A DNA stretch of 64,000 bases, from contig OX123192.2 of NCBI GenBank assembly GCA_944739405.2, positions 51,698,486-51,762,485 of the forward strand, in the 5' to 3' direction. The notes beneath the pieces are model-generated. The model was not told the origin of the DNA and did not search any database. It worked only from the letters and a program-made list of their open reading frames with translations. Within the stretch, counting starts at the first letter, position 1; each line of letters opens with the position of its first letter. Both the position numbers and the translations under genes were made by a program. Below, piece after piece: positions 23,524 to 34,077 of the stretch. The stretch comes from Euclidia mi. Taxonomy: Eukaryota; Arthropoda; Insecta; Lepidoptera; Erebidae.

Positions 23524-24004
23524 TTATTGGTTTTTAAAAATTAACCTGTTTGTAACTGATAATTTAGCTCAGGCTGTCTCCATCTGCTACGTTGATTTTT
23601 ATTGAGGGGTCTTAGTCGAATTGATATTTATTTTAGGGGTATAGCTTCCTTCCATGTTTATCCGTAACGACGGAAAATCTAAGCCAAACCGGGACAAACT
23701 AAGGTACTTATATTTTTAAAATGATTACTATATACGTAATATAGGTACCGCGATAAAAGTAACTCTTCTTATGAATCACTCCGTGCAGTAGTGACCATAT
23801 GAAAATTCGGTCTGTACTTTTTGGATTCATCTACAACAAACAAGATAGACAGATGCTGCGGGGGAACTTATTTTGTATCACGTACAGAAATAACCAGCTG
23901 AACTCCAACGTCAGTGCCAACGCGGCGATTATTCAACATGCAATCAAAAATTTTAACTTTAGCATAAGTAAATTTTTAACCACAAAACCAACGGAGTTTT
24001 TAAC
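23524..24004. other. No supported feature
   Basis: Nothing recognised on either strand. The frame at 23799-24062 shows no motif and its end overlaps a LINE tail. Confidence 0.45.
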
Positions 24005-24085
24005 TTTTTTATTTAGCCTATGTCGTCCCACTGCTGGGCAAAGGTCTCCATTACACTCCTAAAAGCGTCCCTATCCCCTGCCAAG
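24005..24085 (-). mobile_element. LINE 3' end fragment
   Basis: On the minus strand it reads gggatagggacgcttttagg, then gacctttgcccagcagtggg and an A-rich tail. Phrases of this kind end RTE-like LINEs in moths. No coding part remains. Confidence 0.5.
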
Positions 24086-24133
24086 TTGGGCTAGTTGCTG
24101 TTAAAGTTAATATAGCTAGTTAAAGATCCTCGG

Positions 24134-24203
24134 GACTGGTGAGAGGCCGGGAATCGGCCGCGTCAAAAAAGTGCCTGACTGGCGAGAGGCCGGGAATCGG
24201 TCG
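24134..24203 (+). repeat. Short direct repeat, 27-bp units
   Basis: Units at 24134-24160 and 24177-24203 are gactgg(t/c)gagaggcc plus gggaatcgg(c/t)cg, differing at two positions, with a 43-bp period. Confidence 0.85.
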
Positions 24204-24290
24204 ATCGTTATAATCGCATTTTTTATTTCCTTCTTTATTTACAGCAGTTTTATGATTAAAATGTATAATTACATAAGGATATTTATTTGC

Positions 24291-24676
24291 CATGTGGTTG
24301 ACGGCATAGAATACAAGTGTCACCACCCCCTATCTTCCCGTGGGTGTCGTAAGAGGCGACTAAGGGATAACACGATGCAAATACCATCTTTGCGTAGAGA
24401 CGGAAAACTCGACATCAAACCCTATACGACTGCCTCGTTGGTCTCGCGGCATAAATATGCGCGTGGGATCGGGAGGTCCCGGGTTCGATTCCTGGGTCGG
24501 GCAGTGTTATTGGGTTTTTCTGTCACGAAATTCTCAATAGCAGCACGGAGTCTGGAAACGTGCCCGGTACGGCAATAGGCTCGCCCCTTATTACGTGGGG
24601 CTAAAGTATATCTGGCGAAAAGTGGGTGTAGAAATACACCTCTGCCTACCCCTTCGGGGATAAAAGGCGTGACGTA
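24291..24676 (+). mobile_element. Composite SINE: 5' module plus SINE-B, second copy
   Basis: It is colinear and almost identical with 17231-17626 over its full length: 5' module, GAGACGGAAAACTCGACATC, a SINE-B head with A and B boxes, and the tail CTACCCCTTCGGGGATAAAA with gtatgtatgtat. Target-site duplications are not clear here. Having two copies of the same fusion shows that the composite is a family and not a chance junction. Confidence 0.85.
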
Positions 24677-24825
24677 TGTATGTATAATTTATATACCAAT
24701 CTGTAGGAAACTTTATGAAGAATCTAATTATATATATATGTTAGCAGAAATTTATAAAAATCACCGAGTAATCAACAACAGAATGGAGCGGCACCCCCGT
24801 CGCGGGTTACCCCGCGCGCAGGCCC

Positions 24826-24867
24826 CGCCAGACGCAATAACGCCAGACGCAATAACGCCAGACGCAA
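24826..24867 (+). repeat. Tandem repeat of 15 bp, about 2.8 units
   Basis: The unit CGCCAGACGCAATAA is repeated at 24826, 24841 and 24856. The stretch before it (24785-24825) is locally GC-rich. Confidence 0.95.
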
Positions 24868-25415
24868 GTAAAATATATCAAACTCTAATTAACCAACGCA
24901 CATTTCGTATAAATTTTCGCGAGTTCTGGGTCAAAATAATCACGTTCGCGCTTCATTTGGTTACTTCCTTTAGGTAATTCGCTATCTCCGAGGCATCATC
25001 ACTTGATTTTATTCGAGCAGTATGCAAGACCCTTTTTATCAGACAACGCATGTAGGTGTTAACTTTCGACCTCAATTACTGACAATTAGGGCTATTTTTA
25101 AAGGGTGGCTGGGGATAAGTGGCTATAGACCGAACTGCGTTTTATGGTACATTATTTGGGGTTTATTGCGTACGGCAATCGTATATTTTACGGGTTTATA
25201 ACTGTTTGCTCGTAATTTCTTGGTTACGAATGTTATTTTAGTGGAAATTTGCTGACGGATGATATACGTCTGTGCCTAGCAACAAGCATAAAAATATCTT
25301 TCGAATTTTACTGGGTACTAGTCCGCGGTATTTAGGGCTACTCTTCTGCACTCGTGGCTTAGAACTTGATATAGTTATATAGCCTGATATCGTTACATAA
25401 CCTTACTCAAAAATC
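24868..25415. other. No supported feature
   Basis: AT-rich, nothing recognised. Confidence 0.45.
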
Positions 25416-25495
25416 AAAGAAAATCGGGCTCAGTGGCATGCCATTGGAGAGGTCTATATCCAGCATTGGACTACGGCAGGCTGATGATGATGATG
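25416..25495 (+). mobile_element. RTE-like LINE 3' end with GATGATGAT tail
   Basis: The sequence cagtggcatgccattggaga, then tatatccagcattggactac and ggctgatgatgatgatgaat matches the 3' end of RTE-type elements as I know them from moths. The same tail type ends the mini-SINE at 40257-40348. Confidence 0.6.
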
Positions 25496-25851
25496 AATCT
25501 TCCTCAATGAATGAGCTATTCAGCACAAAACTAAATTATTCAAATGAGGTCAAGTAGTTCATGAGATTAAGGCGTTTAACCAAATAATTAGAATTATAAA
25601 TATTTGTTTAGATGTTAGACTAGCCTGATCGATGGTAAATACGCTCCACTTTTTACTGATTCAAACGATGAATATTGATTGCTTTTTAGGTCTAAAACTA
25701 AAATACAGATTAAATAATATCATTCAAATAATCTTCGGCACCTGTGTGAAAGCAGGTGCCGAGAGTGCATCCAATCACATTATAGATATTGGATTGGACG
25801 GTTCAACCGTTTAGATTGTAGATATGGCTTTATTAAAAAACTAGACTTTGC
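25496..25851. other. No supported feature
   Basis: AT-rich. A short inverted repeat at about 25737-25759 (GGCACCTGTGTG...GCAGGTGCC) is the only structure seen. Confidence 0.45.
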
Positions 25852-26012
25852 CCACGGATTCGGCTACGTTGGACTATTTTACTCCGTTAGGGTGGAAATT
25901 TCCAAAGATCATCTCTTAGTGCTCCTACACAGTCAAGGGAGATACATGCAAAATTTCAGCTTCTCACGCAAAACAGTTTTGGCTGTTCGTTGTCTGTCAG
26001 TAAGTAACGCAA
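25852..26012 (-). mobile_element. Non-autonomous Helitron family C, degraded
   Basis: On the minus strand it has the order of the intact copy at 31693-31898: cttgcgttacttactgacag, then caaaactgttttgcgtgag, then aatttccaccctaacgg. It is strongly diverged, and neither terminus is clear. Confidence 0.5.
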
Positions 26013-26351
26013 GAATGTTGTATAACTATAAATAAGAAAATTTTATGACTTCATGTAAATAATGGCACTCTAAGTGCATTGAAATGTAACATTTTAATCG
26101 GTTAACAAAGCATTTGACACAGGACACAAAAAATTATAACAAATTGCCGTCTTGGTTGGTGGGGAATTCATTATAGTGCACCGCTCGAACTTCTAACAGC
26201 ACAAAAAAATACAAATGAATACCTGCCTCATTGTCTCATCGGCGGCGTACAGTCTAATACCGTGGTTGTAGTCTGTTATATTTTATAATGTGGGTATTGC
26301 TATAAAATGTTTGTGAAGCTATTTATTATGTCCCCTTATTAATAGGAGTAT
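26013..26351. other. No supported feature
   Basis: AT-rich, non-coding, nothing recognised. Confidence 0.45.
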
Positions 26352-26361
26352 TATTTCTACG

Positions 26362-26622
26362 ACTGCCTCTTTGGTCTCGCGGCATAAATGTGCGCGTGGG
26401 ATTGGGAGGTCTCGGGTTCGATTCCCGGGTCGGGCGAAGTGTTATTGGGTTTTTCCGTTAGGAAATTCTCAGTAGCAGCACGGACTGTGGATATGTGCCC
26501 GGTACGGCAACGCCCCCTATTACGTGGGACCTAAAAATTCCTGGCGAAATGTGGGTGTAATATTACACTTCTGCCTACCCCTTCGGGGATACAGGCGTGA
26601 GTCGATAAATAAAACAAAAAAG
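26362..26622 (+). mobile_element. SINE-B copy with a 10-bp TSD
   Basis: The head ACTGCCTCTTTGGTCTCGCGG has an A box and GGGTTCGATTCCCGGG a B box. The body and tail end with CTACCCCTTCGGGGATACAG and an A-rich end. TATTTCTACG flanks it at 26352-26361 and 26623-26632. About six bases of the usual body (taggct) are missing near 26512. Confidence 0.93.
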
Positions 26623-26651
26623 TATTTCTACGTGGTAGGCACGTAGAAATA
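26623..26651. repeat. Perfect 12-bp hairpin, 5-nt loop
   Basis: TATTTCTACGTG (26623-26634) pairs with CACGTAGAAATA (26640-26651) across the loop GTAGG. The left arm begins with the target-site duplication of the SINE-B just before it. Confidence 0.93.
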
Positions 26652-27208
26652 TTTTTTTACTTACTCTAAATAAACTTACTGTAAATGGGTTATATTTGTA
26701 TGTACCTACTTACCTATGTATGTAACATGACGATTGTACGTTGTTATGGTGCGACAATAAAGAAATTACTTACTTACTAAAGTTAATAATTAGGGACTAA
26801 ATAACTACCAATTGTATTCAATGAATTTAAATTCTGTGTGTAATAAATGGAACGTCATCGATACAAATGACGAAGCCTCGTAAATAAATAAAAGAAAAGA
26901 AACTACTAGGTACTACAAGAAATATACGGCATGCTGCATCTATATTTTGATTCGAGTGAGTGTAAAGAAATAGAAAAAAATATCTCGACAAACAAACCGT
27001 TCAATAAAACATCAGACAACAACAAATATGTCTAGCAAAATTTTCCACAACAGCAGAACTAAATCAACATTCACATTTCACGTATCATATCAAACAAATA
27101 GCTCAGTGGCGTGCCTCTTATCTTTATGTATTTATGACAATCACTGGGAACACTTGAATTTTATTAGCGAATCTAGACGTTAGGCTAGTTGAATGTCCAC
27201 GTATTGAG
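26652..27208. other. No supported feature
   Basis: AT-rich, with a short tacttacttac run near 26770. No gene or repeat recognised. Confidence 0.45.
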
Positions 27209-27226
27209 TGGCGCCCAACGTGGGGC
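27209..27226 (+). other. Candidate primer-binding site (tRNA-Lys type), isolated
   Basis: TGGCGCCCAACGTGGGGC is complementary to the 3' end of tRNA-Lys as used for priming by some LTR retroelements. It lies inside a 10-bp palindrome (AGTGGCGCCC ... GGGCGCCACT, 27208-27233). I could not find LTRs, a polypurine tract or gag around it, so the match may be a remnant or chance. Confidence 0.3.
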
Positions 27227-27757
27227 GCCACTGAGAATGCTAAACGTCTCATGGTTATAGATGTTTATGACAACAAAAACATTTCTGAGGCATGGCGTCG
27301 TGTTTCTTATCAAGAGTATGATACATTACTTCTTAAAAATATTTAATCATACCTATTCCCCACCAGCACATACATTCTGCCAGTCAATCTATTCTACGTC
27401 AAACGTAAATCATAGTCCACACTATAATTAATTTATTCAATTATAAATTATTCTGTCACCTGTATATAATCAGATTAATACCACTCCGACACGTGTCAAA
27501 TAGATTACAATTACTAATGCGACAATCGATAGTTTTGTGGTCGGCTTTATTACTACTTATGGCGCCAAGAAATCAGCTTCAATGGCGCGCCTTAAATGTC
27601 AAATTGTGTACTGTTTTCTCACATTAATGTCAGCTTAAAGCGATCCTATATCTATAATAGTTTTTACATAATTTCTACATTACTGATGTTTTGAAAGGCT
27701 CTTTATACTGACATTTGATTAGGTAAATATAATTGTTACTTCTTTATTTAAGCATAA
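27227..27757. other. No supported feature
   Basis: A short open stretch (27234-27345, including RLMVIDVYDNKN) ends at a TAA and has no known motif. The rest is AT-rich. Confidence 0.4.
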
Positions 27758-27967
27758 CCACGGTAATAATATCTAACAGTATTGTAACTCCATACAAACG
27801 CACGAAACTCGAGTTATACCTACGCGCCTCGAGCAGAGTACCCATTACAATGGGCCATTAGACTGTGCGGACTGTGCCTACAGTACCCACGGCCATGCGG
27901 CGCGTCTGGTAGGTATATAACTCACGAAGACGGCCGAGTTACAATACTGTTAGATTATATTACCGTG
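27758..27967. mobile_element. 210-bp MITE with about 33-bp terminal inverted repeats
   Basis: The left end CCACGGTAATAATATCTAAC matches the reverse complement of the right end (CCACGGTAATATAATCTAAC) and continues through CAGTATTGTAACTC. CATAA precedes the left end (27753-27757) and follows the right end (27968-27972), consistent with a 5-bp target duplication. Weaker inverted similarity continues inward, so the whole element can fold. It encodes nothing. The superfamily is unknown. Confidence 0.85.
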
Positions 27968-28050
27968 GCATAACACATTGTTTTTAAGAATAATCTTTCT
28001 GGGAATAGACCTCGTAAAACAGAAAATGTATCGAATTATTTATCAAAAGT

Positions 28051-28215
28051 TGACTGCACGATTGTCGAGTGGCTTAAGCCGTCGCCTGGCCAGGGTTCAA
28101 TTCCCACACGAGAGAACATTAATATTTTGTCTGATTCACATATTATTGTTTCAAATCTGGATGTTTATTGTGTCCATTCGTATATTGATTAAGTCCTTTG
28201 CGACACAGTTTACAT
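28051..28215 (+). mobile_element. tRNA-derived SINE, SINE-D-like
   Basis: The head GATTGTCGAGTGGCTTAAGC gives an A box and GGGTTCAATTCCCAC a B box. The body (ttgtttcaaatctggatgtt, then gtgtccattcgtatattg) resembles the SINE body on the minus strand at 55648-55865. Confidence 0.7.
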
Positions 28216-28820
28216 AGATATATGTTTAGCTTGTGCGGTGTTTGATAGTTACTTCTATAGATCGCTGTAGTTTCCCATAATTATTATTATGCGGGTTCAA
28301 AGGTTTGTATTTTCTACTTCCATGAAACTATAGATCAATATGATAAGCTATGTAAGATTTAGTTATTGTTTGTATTGAAAACTTGGAACTACCTAGCAAG
28401 TTCTCTACACAAACAGTTATAAGCGATATTACTGCTGAATATTATTTGCTTGTGTTAAGTGGCAATCGAATGTTACTATTGGAAATAATAACAGATGATT
28501 CGTTCTGCTTTGATTTCGAACATTATTCTTTATCATCACTTGGACCTAATAAGTTGCTCAGCAGTCAAAACTGTATAGATATAAAATTGTTGCGTTAGAG
28601 AGAGGGTGACATAACAAAAGTTCTTATAAGCAAAATAACACCAAAATCTTATGATATTTTGAAAAATGTATTGTAGTGAAATATTTTCTATAAATAATAT
28701 GTTTATCCTTTTTGCAACATATTACCCACGAAATAATGTTTTGTACCTACTTATCGAAAAAATGGGAACATAATTTTATTATACTGGCATCTGTAATGTC
28801 TTACGCAAAGAAATATAACC
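28216..28820. other. Left flank of the tandem duplication, nothing recognised
   Basis: AT-rich and without a supported feature. Frames at 28383-28598 and 28712-28936 have no motif. Confidence 0.5.
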
Positions 28821-29812
28821 TTATTTTATTACTAGTCCAACCTCTCTGGTCTTACGCCAGTTATTTTGACATTAAAACAGTCAAATTGCTTTTTCACCTA
28901 TGCTCATATCTCTTTACACTCTTTATTGGAAAATAAGTAATTTACTGTCGTTTATATTGACTTGACCAATCCTTTGTGGATCAAACAAGTTTATTTCGTG
29001 TTATCAAGACTCGTGGGTTGACTAAAGTATGAGACAGTCTTTATTGGTAACATTAGTATGTCGTCTGGACTTTGAACAACTAGCCGTGGTGAGGAATGCA
29101 GTTATGTTAACTCTTCCTTTACGGTACGTCAGCAGCAACATGTCCGTTCTTTGGACAAGCTATCTGATTCGGAGCTCAATATTTTGACATCATGGATAGC
29201 GCCAGTCTGTGTAAGTGTTGTTTACTTCTCAATTCCTACAATTCTCTCGTGCTCTCCTCACCGAATATTCAAACTACTTTAATTGTTTGTCTCAGGAATT
29301 GAACGGAGTCTTATGTTTAGAATACTACACATTAATTGAAGCTGTTGTAACTTCTGAGGCCATACCTGCACCTCATTATGGTATACGATATACAAGCTCC
29401 TGCTTCATTTTGAGGTGATTTATTTGAAGAAGATTTAGGTATAATAACAAATAAAATAAAGAATAACATAAAAACTTGAGTTTCAGTTACCTATTAAGCA
29501 TAAAACAGTGTAGTTTTAATGCCAACTTTGTAATAAGGTCCAATGGAATGAGCTTATCTTTTGCGAACTAGCCTCACTGAAATTCTCATTAATTGTACCA
29601 CATGGTATTGAGCATTCTCAGTAAGAAATATATCAGACTGAAAAACCCGCAAACGAATATAATGTACAAGCGTTTGTTTCGTAGCTCCACTTCTTTTTAC
29701 AACTATTTTCTATATTGTATAATATACCTAGAGGCTTCTAATAAATTCCGGTAATATGATTAAATCATATCATCACCGTCCTAGAGTTATGTCGGTTGCA
29801 TCCAAGACTTCA

Positions 29813-30055
29813 ACGCCTAGGAGCCCTGGGTCCGCTTACTAGTCTAACTAGATATGACAGAACTGATAGCTTTTCCATAGTCTGACCGCCATAACCCAAA
29901 GAGAAAGCGATATTGTATGATTTAGACCAGTAAGTATCGGTTTATTGGAGCGTACTGACTCCCCGTAACGACGTGCGATGGTGAAAGATCTTCATGACAA
30001 CTGGGACCGACGGCTTAACGTAAGTATTCTTCGAAGCACGGGCGATAATTAACTA
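29813..30055 (-). mobile_element. SINE-A body, headless and degenerate (unit 1)
   Basis: On the minus strand it follows SINE-A blocks (gccgtcggtcccagttgtca, gaagatctttcac, gactagtaagcggacccagg). The tRNA-like head is missing. Confidence 0.7.
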
Positions 30056-30289
30056 ATTTACTACTATTTAAATGATTAAATCATGTAACTATCACAATAC
30101 TTAACCTCAAAATATTTGAAATCTTTAATGTCCTATAGCTAAGAACTGCCGCCGAATATCGTATTTATTTTTTCTTCATTTAATTTTAGTACATTTACTA
30201 TATTTATTATGAGTATATTTACTATATTTTACTGGTCAAATCATCGAGAAGCAAAGTTAGCCCATCTTCCATACAAATTTGGTCATTCT

Positions 30290-30415
30290 CCTTTGGCTCT
30301 TTGAGGACCGTATCGACGCACTAAAAAGGGTTTTCCCTAAATTGCCAAGGAATCGGCCAGAAACGGTTAAATTAAATATATGTATATGCAGATATAGTTG
30401 CGAGCCTACTATTTA
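30290..30415 (+). mobile_element. Helitron family C fragment (unit 1)
   Basis: The order gacgcactaaaaagggtttt, ccctaaattgccaaggaatc, ggccagaaacggttaaatta is that of the 3' half of the family C copy at 31693-31898. It is diverged and its ends are unclear. Confidence 0.6.
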
Positions 30416-30904
30416 CCAACATCACGTGATTCAGAATAAAACTTTTTTTAAATAGGGTTTGGGGAAAACAGAGTGGGAACGCTTTTTCTGTTTTTACGCC
30501 ATTTCCTACCTACTACACCGCAGGTTATAATATGTCATTTCAATATATCGGCAAGGGACAACTCTCATATACAAAGCTATTACGCAGCGAAAACATGTCT
30601 CTTGAACATTTATTAAAGCAACTAGGTACTCGCTCGTAATTTCCAACATTTTCTTTAACACAAAACAAAGTACAGAATTCTACGCAATATAATACGTTAG
30701 CGACAATCATTTATCACTACATGGGCGACATTTCTTCCGTTTGCCGTCGGATAACAGGGCTGTCGTCTAGACTGGCTTGATGCGAACAATATGTAGGACA
30801 AAGCTAAATAACGAATAATCACCTCATTTATTTCACATTCAAAGAAATACGGACTAAGGTTATTGTGGAATATTCTTACGGATTAGGCTTGACTCACACT
30901 ACTC

Positions 30905-30966
30905 AGGCTCTCAGGCAAGGGTCTGGGATCGCATTCGGGACAGCGCTAGGATGATGATGATGAAGC
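30905..30966 (+). mobile_element. SINE-A-like 3' tail with GATGATGATGA (unit 1)
   Basis: The sequence ggtctgggatcgcattcggg, then acagcgctaggatgatgatg resembles the end of SINE-A (gaccccgc...gatagcgctt), with a GATGATGAT tail as in the copy at 21963. Only the last 60 bases are recognisable. Confidence 0.5.
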
Positions 30967-31692
30967 TTGATTCACAAGAATCATAATCACATGACATTGT
31001 CTCGTCAAAATGTTGTCAGATGTTATGTGTGAATAGTGTACCTGCGGTTTGTGTTTACGTTGTGGTAGCTACAAAATGTAGTTTCTGATGAGATGTTGCG
31101 TTGTGAATGCGCGCTACAGCCGACATGGAAAGGGTCCAGACGTGCTGTGTGGTCGCGACGATGCAACGTTGTGGTTGCGATCGGAATGCGATAACGACTG
31201 TAAAATGAAGTCCCTGTCAATTGAAGTGTTATAAATTTTTATATTATACAAATTGCATGCCACCGTAATGCAGTTGAGGTGTGGTTGTGTTAAAAGTGTG
31301 TTTGTTTTATGTGTGAATTGTGTCGTAAGGTAAGTCTTTGTTAAAGTTTTGTTGTAAGTTACATACATTTTGTTGCCTGCTAAATAGTTTTTGATATTTT
31401 TGTTAGTAGTTGTTATAAATTTTGCGTCGTTATGCTTTCACAATTATATATTACTAGCATTGATCTGTATAACATTAAGTATTTTACGCTTTTACTAAAG
31501 TCTAATTATTTTAGCCAAGTAACACTTGTCAAATTAAAACAATTATCCCTTATCTGTCATCCTACTAATAATGTCATCATCATGTCAGCCTAACGACGTC
31601 CTCTGATAGCATAGGTTTCCCCAAAGTTTCTCCACACAGACTGATCTTAAGCCGCGCGCATCCAACCACAGATCATATAATATAGAATACTA

Positions 31693-31898
31693 TCTTAATA
31701 TATAAAATCCTTGCGTTACTGACTGACTGACAGACACGCTACAGCCGAAACTATTGGGCGCAGGAAGCTTAAATTTGGCATGTATGTTCCTTGGTGACCG
31801 TAGGGGTGCACTAAGAAGGGATTTCCCGAAATGCCCACGGGATCGGCCAAAACGGGTAAATTAAAAAAAATGCAGGCGTAGCTGCTGGCGTCCTCTAG
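31693..31898 (+). mobile_element. Non-autonomous Helitron family C, complete, 206 bp (unit 1)
   Basis: It begins TC after an A (31692) and ends CTAG (31895-31898) before a T (31899), exactly the Helitron A|TC...CTRR|T layout. A short hairpin (GCAGGCGTAGCTGC) lies just inside the 3' end. The body has gactgactgacagacacgct, aaactattgggcgcaggaag and cgggatcggccaaaacggg. Diverged copies occur at 25852, 30290, 53015, 53310, 55565 and 62560. Confidence 0.85.
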
Positions 31899-32150
31899 TA
31901 CTATAATAAAACTCAAAGAGCAGTTTGTCTGTACATTGAATATTTTTGCGAAATTTCAATTGGATTGTGACATGTGATCGATATAGAACACAAAACAATA
32001 TTTTTTGGAATTATTGTCTGTCTGTCTGTCTGTCTGTATGTTTGTTAAATCATCACGCAATAACCAGTGAACGGATTTTGATGCAGTTTTCACCAATCTA
32101 TTGCCTAAAGACCCGATTACAATCTTGGACAACAGTTTCACGCTATCACC
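31899..32150 (+). repeat. ACTATAATAAAACT-type repeat with (GTCT)n (unit 1)
   Basis: It starts tactataataaaactcaaag directly at the Helitron end and includes a GTCTGTCTGTCTGTCTGTCT run near 32017-32037. It then reads gaacggattttgatgcagtt, typical of this non-coding repeat (compare 14893). Confidence 0.55.
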
Positions 32151-32229
32151 TATGGGAGCCTAGCAGTGTCATTCAATAAATTTAATAGACTTGAATTCAA
32201 GGAACATACTAAATTGTTTGTATCGAGAT

Positions 32230-32649
32230 TGTGTCTTTGGTTAACATTTAGTATTTAGTTTATCAGAATCCGTTTATTCTATCAAAAATTATTGCAATTT
32301 AAAATATATATCCGCATAGGTTATCAAGTGCTTCGGACTCAATTTGGGCAAAAAATGTAGTAGCTACTGTTCTAATATTTATATTGTCAGCGCTGGATCT
32401 TAACACCGACTTTTACTTTTGCCAGTATTTTTGCCCCTAGATGGCACCTCTGGCAAAATTAAAAGTCGGTGTTTCCAGCGCTGACAATATAAATATTAGA
32501 AAAGAAGTTACTATAACTTTTGCCCAAATTGAGTCCAAAGTACTAGATAAAAAATTTGGATATATGTATGTATATTTTAAATTGCGATAACTTTTGATAG
32601 TATAAACGGATTCTGATAAACTAAAGACTAAATATTAACCAAAGACACA
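32230..32649. mobile_element. Fold-back element, about 420 bp (unit 1)
   Basis: The left arm 32230-32425 is a near-perfect reverse complement of the right arm 32450-32649, with a loop of about 24 bases. Conserved landmarks on both arms are tgtgtctttggtt, gtttatcagaatccgttta, gactcaatttgggcaaaa, ttatattgtcagcgctgg and ccgactttta. The arms differ by scattered changes and small indels. It has no coding capacity. It abuts the Helitron helicase remnant at 32662. Confidence 0.9.
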
Positions 32650-32661
32650 TGTGTTGCTTGA

Positions 32662-32841
32662 TATTATATTTATAAAGCTCAAGGGCAGACGCAAAAAATT
32701 GCTAGCGTGAATCTTAGGAGCCCCCGTTTCTCGCACGGTCAACTTTACGTGGCCCTTTCCAGGGTAAGCGACTCAAGCAAACTGTTTGTCCACGCTCCGG
32801 ACAACGTCACACAAAATTTTGTGTACATAGAGGCGTTGTAG
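32662..32841 (+). pseudogene. Helitron helicase C-terminal remnant (unit 1)
   Basis: An open stretch of about 59 codons starts at the fold-back element and ends at a natural-looking TAG (32839-32841). It reads KAQGQT, LRSPRFSHGQLYVALSRV and KLFVHAPDN. These are helicase motif VI and the C-terminus of Helitron Pif1-like helicases, colinear with 8680-8863. It is a different subfamily from the Helitron at 4930. Everything upstream of motif VI is lost. Confidence 0.88.
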
Positions 32842-33328
32842 ATAAAATTATCGCGAGTACACTTAACTAACGAAAGACAGTGCGCTGCAAATAGTTGTTA
32901 GAGTCGTTTACGGTTTTCAAATAAAATGGAAGCGGTTTGCCTTAACGTCGGGCGCGACGCGTTGGATTACAACTGGTCGGTAGAGTAGAATAGGTATTCT
33001 TTATTGCACACCATTACAGCTTATATTACATAGGTAGTCGAGCATCGTAGACTTACTATTCAAGTGTTACTTTTTGAGTGCAAAGATTTCAAATTAACTA
33101 ATAATTATGTAATCCAGACAGATAGTATTTATTAAAAGAAAGAGCTAAGTATTTAGGTGGCGGGTACCTACAGGTTACTACTTTTCTAATACAGTAAGTA
33201 AGAAACTTAAATATGAGTGAGTTTCATCAACCGATCATTATGTTATTTTACATTATCAAGGCCACAGAAAGGGATAGGTACTTAAAGGATACCGACTTCC
33301 ACATGGGCGAAGCCGCGGGCACAGCTGG
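32842..33328 (+). mobile_element. Helitron 3' untranslated region and terminus (unit 1)
   Basis: It runs from the helicase stop to GGGCGAAGCCGCGGGC, then acagCTGG at 33325-33328, followed by T. The GC hairpin and CTRR (CTGG) end mark a complete Helitron 3' terminus about 490 bases after the stop codon. Confidence 0.8.
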
Positions 33329-33559
33329 TATAGAATAGATATAGCTAGTTCGACTGATACCGTGGCATTATATGAATAACGTTTACATTTTTATATTGCA
33401 CAATTTTACACATGCCAGTCGCTCGTCGGCATTTTATGTTTCATTTAGGCATTTTATAGCTTATTTTTTATACTTTGAAAAATATTTGTTTGCGCTCAAT
33501 AGATGCAGACTCGTTTATTGTTTACCGAAGAGCAGTAATTATTATAATTGATATTTTTA

Positions 33560-34077
33560 TAAAAAAATAAAATAAAATACCTTTATTTCAGGCCACATAA
33601 CTCATATAGGACACATAGAATTTCATATACACGATTACAAAAGCATATACACACACAAAAAAGAAAAAAAAAAGAAAATACATTAAAAAGCACAAAAACA
33701 ATATAACATTAAAAGCACAGCGTACACATAATACATAACAAAGCGCACACAAGACATTTAAAAGCACAGAGAACAAAGCAAACCTACATAATTGCGAAAT
33801 ACAAACTTGGCAGCCCGCATTTATATTTAGCAACTATGCACGTAGACATGCCTACTACAACAATGCCGAATAAAAGGACAGTCAATTTTGTCGGCTATCA
33901 TTGTCAGGACTGTATTGGAGCTGGCCCTCACCCTGCGCACTAAGGACGCGCACCGCTTGCGCATGGTGGTGTGAAAACAGTCGGTGCGCGCCTCCGCAAA
34001 CATACCCGAAGCGCTGCAGTAACGAGGCAGCCCCAGTACCGCCCTGAAAGCGTTATTGTACTGGACACAAAGGGTGT
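33560..34077 (-). pseudogene. LINE ORF2 C-terminus and 3' end, cut by the duplication joint (unit 1)
   Basis: On the minus strand the frame begins abruptly at the joint, runs through YNNAFRAVLGLPRYCSASGM and RKRCASLVRRVRASSN, and reaches TAA at 33827-33829. A 3' untranslated region and a TATTTTATTTT-type tail follow near 33560. The 5' part is missing because unit 1 ends here. Confidence 0.85.

Larger units (their letters stand above)
28821..34077 (+). repeat. Tandem duplication unit 1 (5,257 bp)
   Basis: This unit is repeated immediately downstream at 34078-39334 in direct orientation. Everything compared matches at a constant offset of 5,257, including six open-frame pairs with identical translations spread over the whole unit, so no insertion or deletion separates the copies. 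The two ends share only one or two T bases: the left end is aacc|TTATTTT and the right end is gtgTT|ATAAG. The unit holds only transposon fragments. Confidence 0.97.

Noticed and set aside
24826..24867. CRISPR-like array
   Set aside because: Three 15-bp units with no spacers in eukaryotic sequence: a minisatellite.
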